This document shows, one piece after another, positions 45,303 through 56,342 of a stretch of DNA of 64,000 nucleotides (position 1 is the stretch's first letter; every line of letters starts with the position of its first letter). Location of the stretch: assembly GCA_019009955.1 (NCBI GenBank), contig CM032229.1:147745001-147809000 (forward strand), in the 5' to 3' direction. The position numbers were made by a program, and so were the translations under genes. The notes under the pieces were generated by a model. The model was not told the DNA's origin. It saw only the letters and a program-made list of their open reading frames with translations, and searched no databases. Source of the DNA: Riptortus pedestris (lineage: Eukaryota > Arthropoda > Insecta > Hemiptera > Alydidae).

Positions 45303-45476
45303 CATGCATAATTGATGTCAAATAATACAAAATAAGAATAAATATACTGATAAAAATGATAATAAGAAACTCCAAGTGATACAAATTACCTGATTATATT
45401 AATTATAACAGAATAGATAAAAAAAACTTGAAGTGTAAAAAAGACTAGGAAAAAACTGAAAGGAAAATAAACATTT
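45303..45476. other. Unassigned AT-rich spacer
   Basis: No recognised feature. Confidence 0.4.
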
Positions 45477-46450
45477 CTAAATAACTTCTAGACCAATGCG
45501 CCTTTCTCCGTCCTCAATGCTCCTCGAGCCTGCCCTATGCCCTCTTTGTGTCTGCCAATTGTCTGCCTGATTCAAGGAAAAGTGCGGAACTTGGCCCACA
45601 CGAACCAGGTTCCACTGAGCACTTTGATGGTGATCCACTCCAGTGTAGCCTGACTCACTCCCAGCCCATCTGCACACTTCTTGCACCAAACGCCTTTGTA
45701 AGACATTGAGTACCCATTTCGAAGTGTGGCAGCAATGTAGGAGGCACCTAGCCGTGAGGCCTTAATCCAGTCTACACTTATCCAACGCTTCATGGTGACT
45801 GAGGATTCGCTACGATGGTTTAGCGATCCTATGGAAGGGACAGTCTCCTACTACCCAGCTCCCACACAAAGAACACATGTACCAATTTACCTGGCCTGTA
45901 TGTCCCCGTGCTTTGAACACACGACCACTACGTCTATGACCGTCAGTGAAGGCAAGCCTCCACTCCGGACTCCACCCAGCCCGTAGTTCACATTGAGTAA
46001 GCCACTAGAACTTACCCCATTAAGGCAGGAGTGATCCCCTGCCCGGAACAGCAAAGCCGACTAAGGACCTACTGTTCCTACGGTTCCCCTACCCAGCAGC
46101 TACACCGCGGGGGCTTACTGCTGCCACTGGGGAGGGCCGGCCCCGTGTCGGTAGCCTTTGTAAGACAGGGTTACTGGCAGAACCCTCACCATGCCTACCT
46201 CCACATCAACGAGCTTGACAACACTACAGCCAGCGACGACTCCAGCAGGTAGCCATCCTCTTCCTCTCCGGCTGACCACGCGAAGTCCTCATCCTGATCG
46301 GGATCGCCTCTCCTACAGTCCTCGAGAAGCCAACGATTTTGTTTCCCATTACATAGAACATCCAGGTTAGCATGTGAGTTAGGTGTTCCTTAATATCATG
46401 AGTCGATCCCCACACGGCCTGTAGGACGAACACACTGAATCCTGAGTCTC
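45477..46450. other. GC-rich island of unknown nature
   Basis: About 1 kb of clearly higher GC than the rest of the window, with sharp edges. Open frames of 60-73 codons occur on both strands (45477-45689 and 45572-45793 minus; 45792-45986 and 46031-46252 plus; 46224-46433 minus), none with a motif I recognise. Motif examples include GGGAGGGCCGGCCCCGTGTC. No terminal repeats are evident. It could be part of a retroelement, a conserved non-coding region or a decayed gene; the sequence does not decide. Confidence 0.4.
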
Positions 46451-46539
46451 ATCGTAGCTCGAAAATAGTGGCGACCTGTAGAAACCATCCTAATTAACTG
46501 GATGTTAATAAGTGATAATAAGTGGAAGTTAATAAACTG

Positions 46540-46575
46540 TCCGTCACGCAGTGCCTGCATAAACTGAGCAGACTA
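46540..46575 (+). repeat. Solo family A 5' end
   Basis: TCCGTCACGCAGTGCCTGC and ATAAACTGAGCAGA are recognisable; the element then stops abruptly at GACTATG. Confidence 0.75.
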
Positions 46576-46629
46576 TGTATTATGTATGTATTATTGCTTA
46601 TGTTCACTATTTTAATAGCATTGATATTT

Positions 46630-46762
46630 ATGGTGAAAGGACTCACTAAATGAACTCCTTAGACCCACCTTGGCTAGAAAAGGGTGGTAACCGGTAGATT
46701 ACCCGTCCCAATTAGCCATAGTAGCATAAAGTGGACGTTGATAAATAATAATAATAATAATA
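46630..46762 (+). mobile_element. tRNA-derived SINE, 3' part with (AAT)n tail
   Basis: It has ACTCCTTAGACCCACCTTGG, CTAGAAAAGGGTGGTAACCG, TAGATTACCCGTCCCAATTA and AAAGTGGACGTTGATAAATA followed by (ATA)n. The simple tail marks the SINE 3' end. The tRNA-related head is missing. Confidence 0.78.
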
Positions 46763-47730
46763 TTTGTGCTGAGATATTTAATGATACATTAGCTTTAGGA
46801 AAAATCGCTTAGAAGTAGAGTTTTACTGAATACTAAAAACATAATAGTAATTTAGTCAATATTATAAAATAACACTTTTAGGCCACTATTTTACCAATAC
46901 ATTTATAGATAAAAATAGCACATTTGTCGTTTTCACGCAAAATGACGGAAATTCCTTCTTATATCCCCAATCCTCCGTTCTAGGTTTGATAAAGGCTGTT
47001 TAGTTTTTCATGGCATGTTAAATATAAATATCTAATACGATACAAGGGTAAAGAAAAATCTGACTTCCTTCTACTCCAATTCAATTAAATAGACAAAACG
47101 TTTTGCTTCACTTCATTTAAAATGATTTATACTTGTCGAGTGCGGCATATCTCTAGCGGTGTTGCTATTGCGTTTTCCACGATATTTCATCTGGTGGTCA
47201 TGTAGGTTCGTTATTAAGAAGAAATTAGTTTTGGTTTTACTTTTACCACCCTCTAAACACCCCTTCCCTGAACATAATCGATTACGTTATAACACAACTA
47301 GGTGAAAAAAGTCGTAATACTAAATAAAAACATTTTAAAACGAAATTGTTTTGGAGTTATGCGGAAAAATGGATCAGGGGTTGTTAAAACAGATTCTCCC
47401 CCCTCCCCTTCCAGCTATCGGCTAACAGGGTCTTTAAATCAGACAATGAATGTAATAGACTAGCCAAACACGAGGGAGGCCGAAGCTGAGATGGGTTGAC
47501 AGAGTAAAGAACTATGCTGAGTTCCAGTGGACTAGAAAGTTCACCCCCCACGAGGCACAGATAATAGAATAGTTCTCCACGACACCCGAGTTCGGTTATC
47601 GGGAGGTGTGAGAATAGGTTTTATCAAAAAGAGAATAATTAAATTGTTAATTATTTATTTATTGACTGTGAATTCTATCCAAAAAGCTCTACAATACAGT
47701 GTCAGCGATATAATAGAACAAATAAAAGTA
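46763..47730. other. Unassigned stretch
   Basis: Mostly AT-rich. Sequence at 47460-47600 (GAGGGAGGCCGAAGCTGAGA and GGGTTGACAGAGTAAAGAAC) looks like a fragment of a coding or retroelement region, but no motif is certain. Confidence 0.3.
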
Positions 47731-48218
47731 AAGCAGATTTCCCACGTAAAGTTGTACAATAGAGAAATCTCCATACCAGTCTCGAACAGTTACAGGAACG
47801 GCCGAACTATAGCTCGTCCGTTACACTTTATAAAACTGCAAATATTCGGTTGATATTCGAGATAGAGAATAAATGTATATGACAATATTTATAGTAAATT
47901 TAATTTGCAATAAGTGTGGTTCTTTATAAGTTTTCGATCCGACGTAAAGTAACAAATATATTTCGAATTTTCGAAATTCCACCCTCTGAACCCCCCACTG
48001 GTCCGATTTCAGCCATTAACGAACTTGATCTTCCTTTTTACATAAAACGATTAAATACCGAGTTTTGTGACGATTAAACAAAAATTATATATAGTTCTGA
48101 ACGGACCTCATTGTCGTCATCTTCTGGGTCGGATCGATGGACATTTGAAGAAATTTTTCGTCATGAGCGTCATGAGTACGACCTCAATAGCTTATTTCCC
48201 TTAAGGGAAATCTGCTAA
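47731..48218 (+). mobile_element. Family A element, 5'-clipped, lacking the TA tract
   Basis: It starts at AAGCAGATTTCCCACGTAAA and ends with the intact palindrome and TCTGCTAA. The TA tract is reduced to about ATATATAG at 48087. ACAAAAATTATATATAGTTC joins what are normally the two flanks of the tract. Confidence 0.82.
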
Positions 48219-49255
48219 AAGTTGGCTGAAACGTTTTCGTATCTATATAACTTGGCAATGAATTATATATTCAATTTACTATGCGATAATAATAGTGAAA
48301 TTATTTTGATTTGTAGACTTATATGAAATTCCTTATTAATGGTATTGAATATGCAATATATAATTTTTCATAGTGGTTATTTAAATAGTGGCTTATTTAA
48401 AAAAAGAAAAATCGATGTTAAAGCGTACAGTTACTAATACACATCTAGAGAGAAATGGGATAGTCGGTTGGGGGTTGGAGGGTGGCTAAGTAAGGTAGGA
48501 AAGGGTGGGGGTGGGAATATTCATGAAGGGATGGGATAGGGAGGGGAAGATAGCCGAGGAGCCCTAATGGTCTCTAATCACAGGGGCGATTGTTATTTAA
48601 ATTTATGTAAATTGTAAAGGCATAGAGAGAGAGAGGGCCATAGCGAGAGAGAGATTGGGAGTGAGAGAGACGAAGGATAAGAGCTAGAATTGGGCCTCGA
48701 CTGAGTAAAGAAAAGTAGCGAAGGGGAAGAAGGAGTTCTTGGGCAGAAAGAGTTCCTTGGATCTCATCTAGAGGATTTTAAATACCCTAAATTAGCCTCA
48801 AGAGAGAACCTAAATTTGCAAGTACTTACTACGTCTTCATCAACCGCTGGCAACAGGCTACCTTAAGATTTCTTTTTTTAAGAAAAATTCTTTACTCTTG
48901 GAGTTTTTCTCGTTTTACTGTAAAAGTGCCTTTTTCATTCTTAATATAGTATTCTTTAAAGTATTCTGATGTTATAATGTCACTTTCTCTTGTAAAGTGT
49001 TTCATTCCTTATGAACTAAAACCTGTAAGGCCGCATTAATTTCATTTCAAAGACCGAGAAAGCCATAGTTGAAAAATGGTTTGACCCTCTTGTTAATACA
49101 GAAAAGCACTTGCACAGCCACTTGGCGTTTGTAATTGAAATTATACAATTTTCAGTTGGCTTTCAAGTAAATTGATTTTGCCCATGGGTAGAATATAATA
49201 TTTTGTTCATTTAACTTCATATAAAAAAATAATTTTTCCTCTCGAAAATTTGTAC

Positions 49256-49259
<4 letters not shown>
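48219..49259. other. Unassigned stretch with a purine/G-rich block
   Basis: Positions about 48455-48750 are strongly purine-rich on the plus strand, with several G-runs (GGTTGGGGGTTGGAGGGTGG, AAAGGGTGGGGGTGGG) and (GA)n. No coding frame is present. The rest is ordinary AT-rich sequence. Confidence 0.4.

Positions 49260-49312
<53 letters not shown>
49260..49312. repeat. (TA)n tract left of family D
   Basis: Uninterrupted TA repeat; a second lies at the opposite side of family D (49615-49667). Confidence 0.93.
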
Positions 49313-49313
<1 letters not shown>

Positions 49314-49605
49314 GTGCTGATGTTTTCGACCAGGTTGTATTTATATGTGGTGTGTTCTTCTTATCGGAGTTTTGGTCAATGTTGGTGAAATGAATCTTAG
49401 TTTATGCCGATATTTCGAGAATCTTTATTTTCTCTTCTTCAGGGCTGTAAAATTGCATGTACTACTTTAGACTATTAGTATATTATAAAGTAGTACATGT
49501 AATTTTACAGCCCTGAAGAAGAGAAAATAAAGATTCTCGAAATATCGGCATAAACTAAGATTCATTTCACCAACATTGACCAAAACTCCGATAAGAAGAA
49601 CACAC

Positions 49606-49612
<7 letters not shown>
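49313..49612. mobile_element. Family D foldback, Penelope-like 3' UTR pair
   Basis: Arms 49347-49469 and 49486-49609 are near-perfect reverse complements (about 123 bp) around a 16-nt loop. Each arm contains CCCTGAAGAAGAGAAAATAA followed by AGATTCTCGAAATATCGGC. CTGAAGA, a 5-bp GAGAA/TTCTC stem and GAAA match the core layout of the hammerhead ribozymes known from Penelope-like elements. The structure parallels the inverted Penelope arms at 57,261. No reverse transcriptase is present. Confidence 0.65.

Positions 49613-49667
<55 letters not shown>
49613..49667. repeat. (TA)n tract right of family D
   Basis: TA repeat directly after ACACACACA. Confidence 0.93.
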
Positions 49668-50270
<603 letters not shown>

Positions 50271-50394
50271 CATATGTAGGTTTATACATTTTCAACTCCT
50301 AGGAGTGACATGGTATTAGATTTCTGAGGTAAGGCAAATGCCTAATCAACCTAATAGTTTAATTAGAGATGTGCTACACACAGTAGCCTGGGGT

Positions 50395-51371
50395 CAGAGT
50401 TGGGCAGTAATTAAATACTTTTGTAATTAACTACTTTTTCAACTAATAAATACTAGTTATGGAATTGCAACTGCAGTTACAAAAATGTAATTGGTAACTG
50501 TTGTTGCATTTTCTTGGTTTCGCAATTACAGTAATTGTAGTTGGTATTCTTAAATCCAACTACTAATTGAAATAAAAAGTAGTTATAAAAATAATTACAA
50601 TTAGTAGTTGTAATTGTAACTGTAGTTATTGAGTAATAACTACAACTACATATAGATCAACTGTTTTTTACGTTCCAAAGAGGGAATATATTTTGATCGC
50701 CTCTATATAAATATTTACATTTGTAGTGGTGGTGATGAATGGATCATCTGAGATTGTAGAACACTTCAGTCTGTCTTCTATATCCGTCACCTCGGATATT
50801 TGAAACAAATTACAATGAGTGGCAGTGAAAGTGAGGACGAGAACTCCTTATTTTTTGGTGAAGAGATTATTTTCTCTTGCCGCGATGGCAAAATCCCCAA
50901 AATCGAATAGCTTCTCTTACAAAAATTCTGAGTTAGGATTAATTTTAATGGCTAATTTGTTCAAACTTAAAAGTTTAAAAGTATTTTTTAATTTCATTCG
51001 ACTCGGGAAAATATAAAAAGGAATATTATTTTCGTTAGTTTTTATTTATTTTCATTAAAATTATTTTCAGTTATCCTAAGAATGTAGAATATGTAATATA
51101 ATAAACCTATGAATATAAAGACATTGGATGTAGTTATTTTTAACAGCCTCAACTAAAATTACAGTTACAATTACTAACTGTAGTTGTTTATGGAACTACT
51201 GAGTTTGTCAACTACTAACTGTAGTTGTGAAATTTCAATTACAATTACTTTAGTTGAAAAATTTAGTTGCCCATTATCAATAACTAATTACAATAGTAGT
51301 TGTAATTGTAACTATATTTCAACTAATGTAGTTATAACTTGTAATTGTAATTACAATTTTGCTCAACTCTG
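50395..51371 (+). mobile_element. hAT-like non-autonomous transposon, complete with target duplication
   Basis: The ends are CAGAGTTGGGCAGTAATTAA and the inverse of CAGAGTTGAGCAAAATTGTA, giving a 12-bp TIR with one mismatch. The perfect 8-bp direct repeat CCTGGGGT flanks it (50387-50394, 51372-51379). TIRs starting CAGAG with 8-bp duplications are the hAT signature. The first and last roughly 240 bp are dense with TGTAATTGTAACT and AGTTGTAATT-type motifs in both orientations. The 977-bp body is too short for a transposase. Confidence 0.88.
50815..50910 (+). CDS. Short acidic ORF inside the hAT element, function unknown
   Basis: The ATG at 50815 opens a 31-codon frame starting MSGSESEDENSLFFGEE and ending at TAG 50908-50910. 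The acidic Ser/Glu/Asp start resembles the beginnings of some nuclear proteins, including some transposases. This is the only non-repetitive part of the element, so it may be the surviving 5' exon of the parent transposase or a captured host fragment. No domain is identifiable and chance is possible. Confidence 0.25.
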   Translation: MSGSESEDENSLFFGEEIIFSCRDGKIPKIE

Positions 51372-51379
51372 CCTGGGGT

Positions 51380-51746
51380 ATAACACTCAGTTGGATAAAC
51401 CTATTATAAGCAATTTATATTTTGATGGAATATTAGCCCAGTTATTTTGACATGACGTTATTGAGAAGTTGGGAAATTGTGTCTTTGAAAAGTAAATAGC
51501 TCGTTGGAATGTCATAGGGGAAGTGGGAAACACATTCATTTTCAATTTTTTACGGAAAAAAATAATATTATAGAAAAAATGAAACTAATAAACAATAAAG
51601 TTATGCTTATTTGGAAACTTATTTCCAATGTTTGATTTTACATGATGTTCTACTCGACTCATTCCTCCTCCCTACTCACTCTAGTGTCATAGTAAGTAAA
51701 GGATATCATATGCATGTAAAATATGCGAATAATTCACTGACTTATT
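51380..51746. other. Unassigned spacer
   Basis: No recognised feature. Confidence 0.4.
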
Positions 51747-51960
51747 ATTATTTATTAACCTCCATTTTTTGCTACTATGGCTAATTGGGACGGGTTATCT
51801 ACAGGTTACCACACATTTCTAGCCAGGACGGGACTAAGTATTTTATTTAATTAGTTTGCCACAAAATAAATTCCCATTGCCCAGGTAGGAATCGAAATCG
51901 CCACTGGTTGGTGGCTAGGGTCATTTAGACCTTCAGATCATACCGACAAATGTTTTTTCC
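51747..51960 (-). mobile_element. tRNA-derived SINE, most complete copy
   Basis: The minus strand begins near 51960 with GTCGGTATGATCTGAAGGTC, comparable to the tRNA 5' half and A box. It continues to GGCGATTTCGATTCCTACC, comparable to a B box (GGTTCGATTCC). The shared body follows (TAGTCCCGTCCTGGCTAG, AACCTGTAGATAACCCGTCC) and an (AAT)n-type tail at 51747. This order (tRNA-like head with polymerase III boxes, body, simple tail) defines a tRNA-derived SINE. The boxes are degenerate and the tRNA species is not assignable. Confidence 0.72.
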
Positions 51961-52369
51961 AGCTTTTTTTTTTTTTAGGTTAGAGCTTTAACTGTATTAG
52001 AATTAAAACTACAATTTGGAGTATTGAAACTATTGCCAATGTAGCAATTGAACCTTTTACTGCAAAATGAGTCAATCCGTCACGTGTGGACAACACTCAT
52101 CAACCTTTGAGAATTCCGTACTTATGGAACAGTGGTTCTATTGATAGAAGTGGCCATTCGAAATTCGAGTAAGCTGATAGATGTCATATGGCCATCATAA
52201 CGACATATATGACAGAGCCCGTCGCTAACACTGACAGTTAAATCTTCTACTTAAGTGTTGACATCAGCAAAACCCATTGTAGTATTTGTCGATTCCTCGT
52301 GTGAGGATACTGTGGAAGTGGAAGTCTTGAGGCGAGGCCTTGTCGAAATAGCTCATTTATCTTTATATA
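51961..52369. other. Unassigned stretch
   Basis: A T-run at 51964-51976 is followed by mixed sequence. No gene or repeat recognised. Confidence 0.35.
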
Positions 52370-52372
52370 TAT

Positions 52373-52428
<56 letters not shown>
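52370..52428. repeat. (TA)n tract at a Helitron 5' end
   Basis: TA repeat preceding AATTCTACTG, the same terminal context as the Helitron at 1697. Confidence 0.9.
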
Positions 52429-52432
<4 letters not shown>

Positions 52433-53022
52433 CTACTGTGTGTGTGTGTTTATGTCACTGAACTTCTCCTAAACGGCTTGACCGATTTGAATGCATTTTT
52501 TTGTACACGTTTGGGTGACGCCCTGGATGGTTTAGCTCAAAAACCAGCAGCAGCGTCAGCCCGGCAGATGGAGCAGGAGTGGGGGTTGTATGGGAGGTCT
52601 AAAATTAAAAATAGCGATATTTCGTTTCCTCTTTGTTTTTCGGGAAATATCCACAGGTTAATAGTTGTTTATTTTGTTATTTAGAGCAACTTTTGGTTTA
52701 TTCACTTTTGTCGTTTAACAAAGTATAAACGAGATATACACTAAAAAAGTGAAGAGGGAGCCAACAATTTTATTGGGCGCCAACGATTGAACCGAACTTA
52801 ATAAAACTCGGTATATGACTTAGCATTTATTTTTTCATGATTATTAGCTATATTAAATGTTGTAGGTTCGAACGGGAGGTGGGGATATAAGAGAGGTCGG
52901 AATAAAAAACTCGCGAAATTTAATTTTCTAATTGTTTATAGGCAAGCGTGCACATAACAAATGTTGTTTTTTGTGTTATTAAAAGTAAATTTTGTTTTAA
53001 ACATAATATTATTAAATTTAAT
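52429..53022 (+). mobile_element. Non-autonomous Helitron, 3'-truncated, sister of the 1.7-kb copy
   Basis: AATTCTACTG, AAACGGCTTGACCGATTTGA, TTGTACACGTTTGGGTGACG and the following units align to the copy at 1697 with the same block order. It stops at AATTTAATATCC, about 45 bp before the CTAG end of its sister. A small insert (CAGCAGCGTCAGCCCGG) occurs near 52546. Confidence 0.82.
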
Positions 53023-53404
53023 ATCCAAATACGTTAAATATAACGTATTAATGTATATGCGTTTAAACTCGATTTGATTGTTTAAAGTATTATTAAGGTT
53101 ACTTGGAGGGCTACGGTCCTTCCCAACTCAGTCTGCACTTTGAAAATAAATTCCATTATTTTAGGTTACCACTATTTTTTATTTCGTCCGGGTAAATTCA
53201 TTATTAGAAAATTAAAATTGTTTAATGTTTTGAATAATTAATTTATCAAAAAGCAATGTTGGTAACCCTCAAAGCGGAAGGGAAAGTTCCACGGAGGCTA
53301 ACAATAGTTAATTGTGTTAACTCATTTCCTGTTAAATGTTGGCACTATTGGAATTTCTTTCTACTTACAACCGACTATTTCTAAACCTTGTGTGCTCGGA
53401 GTGG
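53023..53404. other. Unassigned spacer
   Basis: No recognised feature. Confidence 0.4.
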
Positions 53405-53703
53405 GTTTGACAGAAAATATGTTCATTATAGATACTATTTAATTATAATAAATGCTATAAATGATTATGATTTGAATTATTCACGGTGGGAAAAACAGTA
53501 GAGAGGGATTGATTGGGAAGTCATTTTCATTTACTCTTTTAAACTATAATTTCCGTCTATAAGTCCCCTACAGTTACCTGGCCCTTATGGAAAAATAGTA
53601 CTGCCAGACGGGAAGTATAATTGTACACATTGAAGCCTTGCTATAAAAGTAGCCTCAACATTCAGCCTCCAATGATTTCCAGACCGACGACGGGTACCTT
53701 AGG

Positions 53704-53705
<2 letters not shown>
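53405..53705 (+). mobile_element. Decayed Helitron 3' portion, second subfamily
   Basis: It aligns in reverse complement to 16444-16738 (GTTCATTATAGATACTATTT, TAGAGAGGGATTGATTGGGA, GTACACATTGAAGCCTTGCT). The 3' hairpin is eroded to GACCGACGACGGGTACCTTA and abuts a TA tract. Confidence 0.7.

Positions 53706-53754
<49 letters not shown>
53706..53754. repeat. (TA)n tract between two Helitron 3' ends
   Basis: TA repeat separating oppositely oriented Helitron 3' ends. Confidence 0.92.
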
Positions 53755-53755
<1 letters not shown>

Positions 53756-54827
53756 TAACTCAGATACCCGGCTTCGCCCGGGAATTCATTTGAGGCTGAA
53801 TGGTGATGGTATTTTTTAGCAGGCTTTACATTGCACAATATTTTGATATTTACCCGTCCCAGTGTTTTAGGATTGATACCGTGGATTTGCTAATAATAGA
53901 ATCTTTGTTCGATAAGGCTTCACTGTATTCGATATTTTTATATTTCCCGTCTCTTATACATGTAAATATGGTTAATTTTTATTTCAGGCCTCCCTTATAA
54001 CCCCCCTCCCGTTCGAACCTAAAAATTTTAATATAACTTATAATCATGGAAGAATTAATGCTAATTGACATACCGAGTTTTGTTAAGTTCGGTTCAGCCG
54101 TTAGTGCCCAATAAAATTGTTGGCTCCCGCTAAAGTTTTAACGTATAACTCATTTATACTTAGGTATACGACAAAAGTGTATATAACAAAAGTTACTCCA
54201 AATAACAAAATAAACAACTTTTGTTATGTTTATATTTGAGGAAAACCAATAGGAAACGAAATATCGCTCTTTTTAATTTCAGGAGTCCCGTATAACCGCC
54301 ACTCCTGCCCGTCCATAGAAATGTTTGTATGGTTTATTATAATTAAGGCCTCACTGCTAATACACATACCAAGTTTTATTCAGTTCGGTTGAGTCTTTTT
54401 TGGCAAATAATATTGTTGACTCCCTCTATCATTTTATAGCGTATAACGCATTTAAACTTCGGTATACGACAAACGTGTATATAACAAAAGTTACTCTAAA
54501 TAACAACATAAACAACTTTTGTTATGTGCATATTTGCCGAAAAACGAATAGAAAACGAAATATCGCTATTTTTAATTTCAGGCTTCCCTTGTAACCCCCA
54601 CTCCTGTCCGTCTCAGGGAAAATTAATATAGCCTAAAGTCTAAGTTGGGTTAGTAGTAATATACATACCAAGTTTCATAAAATTCGGTTCAGCCGTTTAT
54701 GCGTGAAAAGGTAACAAACAAACAAACACACGAAAAAAACAAAATGCAGATGTGGTGTCTATGACATGTGAAACGAAAAGTTATCGTGAAATTTCGTGAA
54801 AAAAATCAATGTACAGACAGAGGTTAC

Positions 54828-54832
<5 letters not shown>
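53755..54832 (-). mobile_element. Non-autonomous Helitron with about three internal units
   Basis: The 3' end on the minus strand is CCCGGGCGAAGCCGGG + TATCTGAG, ending in a CTAG-like TTAG at 53755. Units recur around 53985, 54290 and 54590 (GCCTCCCTTATAACCCCC, GGAGTCCCGTATAACCGCC, GGCTTCCCTTGTAACCCCC). The 5' region, (AAAC)n, TGGTGTCTATGACATGTG and AATGTACAGACAGAGGTTAC, ends against a TA tract. Short open frames at 53800-54000 and 54400-54594 only reread the repeat units. Confidence 0.87.

Positions 54833-54872
<40 letters not shown>
54833..54872. repeat. (TA)n tract
   Basis: TA repeat joining a Helitron 5' end to a family D copy. Confidence 0.92.
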
Positions 54873-54875
<3 letters not shown>

Positions 54876-55066
54876 TCTGTGTGCTTGTTTTTTTGGAGGT
54901 TTGGTCAATATAGGTAAAAAAATCTTAGTTTATGCCGATATTTCGAGAACTTTATTTTCTCTTCTTCAGGGCTGTAAAAATACAGGTGCTACTTTATAAT
55001 GTTGCACATAGTTGTTAAATTAGAGTGTAACAGGAGGTGTTTATGCCTGGTCGAAACCATCAACAC

Positions 55067-55071
<5 letters not shown>
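54873..55071. mobile_element. Family D, single-arm copy
   Basis: It shares GGAGGTTTGGTCAATATAGG, CTTAGTTTATGCCGATATTT, CGAGAACTTTATTTTCTCTT and CTTCAGGGCTGTAAAA with the left arm at 49,347. It has no inverted partner. The end CCTGGTCGAAACCATCAACA is the reverse complement of the left margin of the copy at 49,313. Confidence 0.68.
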
Positions 55072-55122
<51 letters not shown>

Positions 55123-55124
55123 AT
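55072..55124. repeat. (TA)n tract
   Basis: TA repeat joining family D to a family A core fragment. Confidence 0.92.
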
Positions 55125-55365
55125 ATTTGTCTGTTAACGCTCTAACGGTCTCAACCTTTGGTTTAACATGACCAAACTCTATGTTATAACTGTAGACCAA
55201 GTTCGTTAATGGCTGAAATCCGACTAGGGGAATTTCAAAAATTGAAAATTTCTCTATTGCTATGCCTCTGATCGGAAAGTTGAATCAATCTTATTGTTAA
55301 TGTAGTTTTGTATAAATGCTGTTATATACATTTTTTCTCTATGTTGAATATTAACCGAAATAAAT
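55125..55365 (-). mobile_element. Family A core fragment
   Basis: ATTTGTCTGTTAACGCTCTA, GTTCGTTAATGGCTGAAATC and GTTGAATATTAACCGAAATA are decayed but collinear with the family A core on the minus strand. Both element ends are missing. Confidence 0.75.
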
Positions 55366-55377
55366 AAATTAAAACTA

Positions 55378-55505
55378 AATTATTTATTCACGTCCACTGT
55401 TTGCAACTAAGGCTAATTTGGGCGGGTTATCTTCAGAATACCACCCTTTTCTAGCCAGGGTGGCACTCAGGATTTTATTTAATGAATTCCGTCACAGTAT
55501 AAATA
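55378..55505 (-). mobile_element. tRNA-derived SINE, 3' part
   Basis: TTATTTATTCACGTCCACTG, GGCTAATTTGGGCGGGTTAT and CCCTTTTCTAGCCAGGGTGG match the SINE body. It ends at AATGAATTCCGTCACAG. Confidence 0.75.
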
Positions 55506-56342
55506 AATTTAATGAATTCTGAAATAAATAAATAATTATGAAATCTGATATTCTAATATTATTTTAATAAATCCTATGAAACTTCTCTTTCAACACGCAA
55601 GGTTACGGGATGTGAACAAGCATCATTCATTCTCCTGTGCTAAACTGGCGTGGTCTTCTTACAAATGTGTAAATTCCGAGCTGTGGAGGGGTGCTCCATC
55701 GGCAGGCAAGAAATGTTATTAAAACATAATGAAAGAGAGGTATAATTATATAAAGGGAAGGACTATATTAATGTAACTGGCTACATATTTGAATAATGAA
55801 ATTTATCCCTTTCTGGCTGCCCTCACGCCTCTAGCCCCCTCAAGGACCTAATCAAATTAACTGAAGCTCAATTTCATTACATAGTTCATGCTCTAATCAA
55901 ATTTGATACGTTGTAGCATTCACCGCCCTCGGATCCGGTGCCAACTTTATCCTCGTGTCTACTTCCGCCTTCCTATATCCCTAATCACCGACCTGGCCAA
56001 ATTTCGTCAGGGTGGGTTGGCAAATCATTAAATCTAATATACTCCGCACATGTATTTCTCGGGTTAGGGGGGTTGGAAAGAAGTAGAATGCAAACGTTTT
56101 CGTTTATGTCATTACGAAATAATAAAACACGAATTTTTAGTCATTTAAGTGCAGGGCAGGTGTTACATATTTCAAACTACAAAGCTTAACTATTACTGTA
56201 AACAAAATAATATTAATTTTTCGATATTATTATTGTTTATTAAATGTGAGAAAACAATTTTACGAAATAATACTTTTATTGCTAATAATAATAAATGTTG
56301 CGATTTACACGTATTTTTAATAAGGATAAATGATAAAGTAAA
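55506..56342. other. Unassigned stretch
   Basis: No repeat recognised. Open frames at 55938-56189 and 56149-56367 lack recognisable motifs. Confidence 0.3.
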
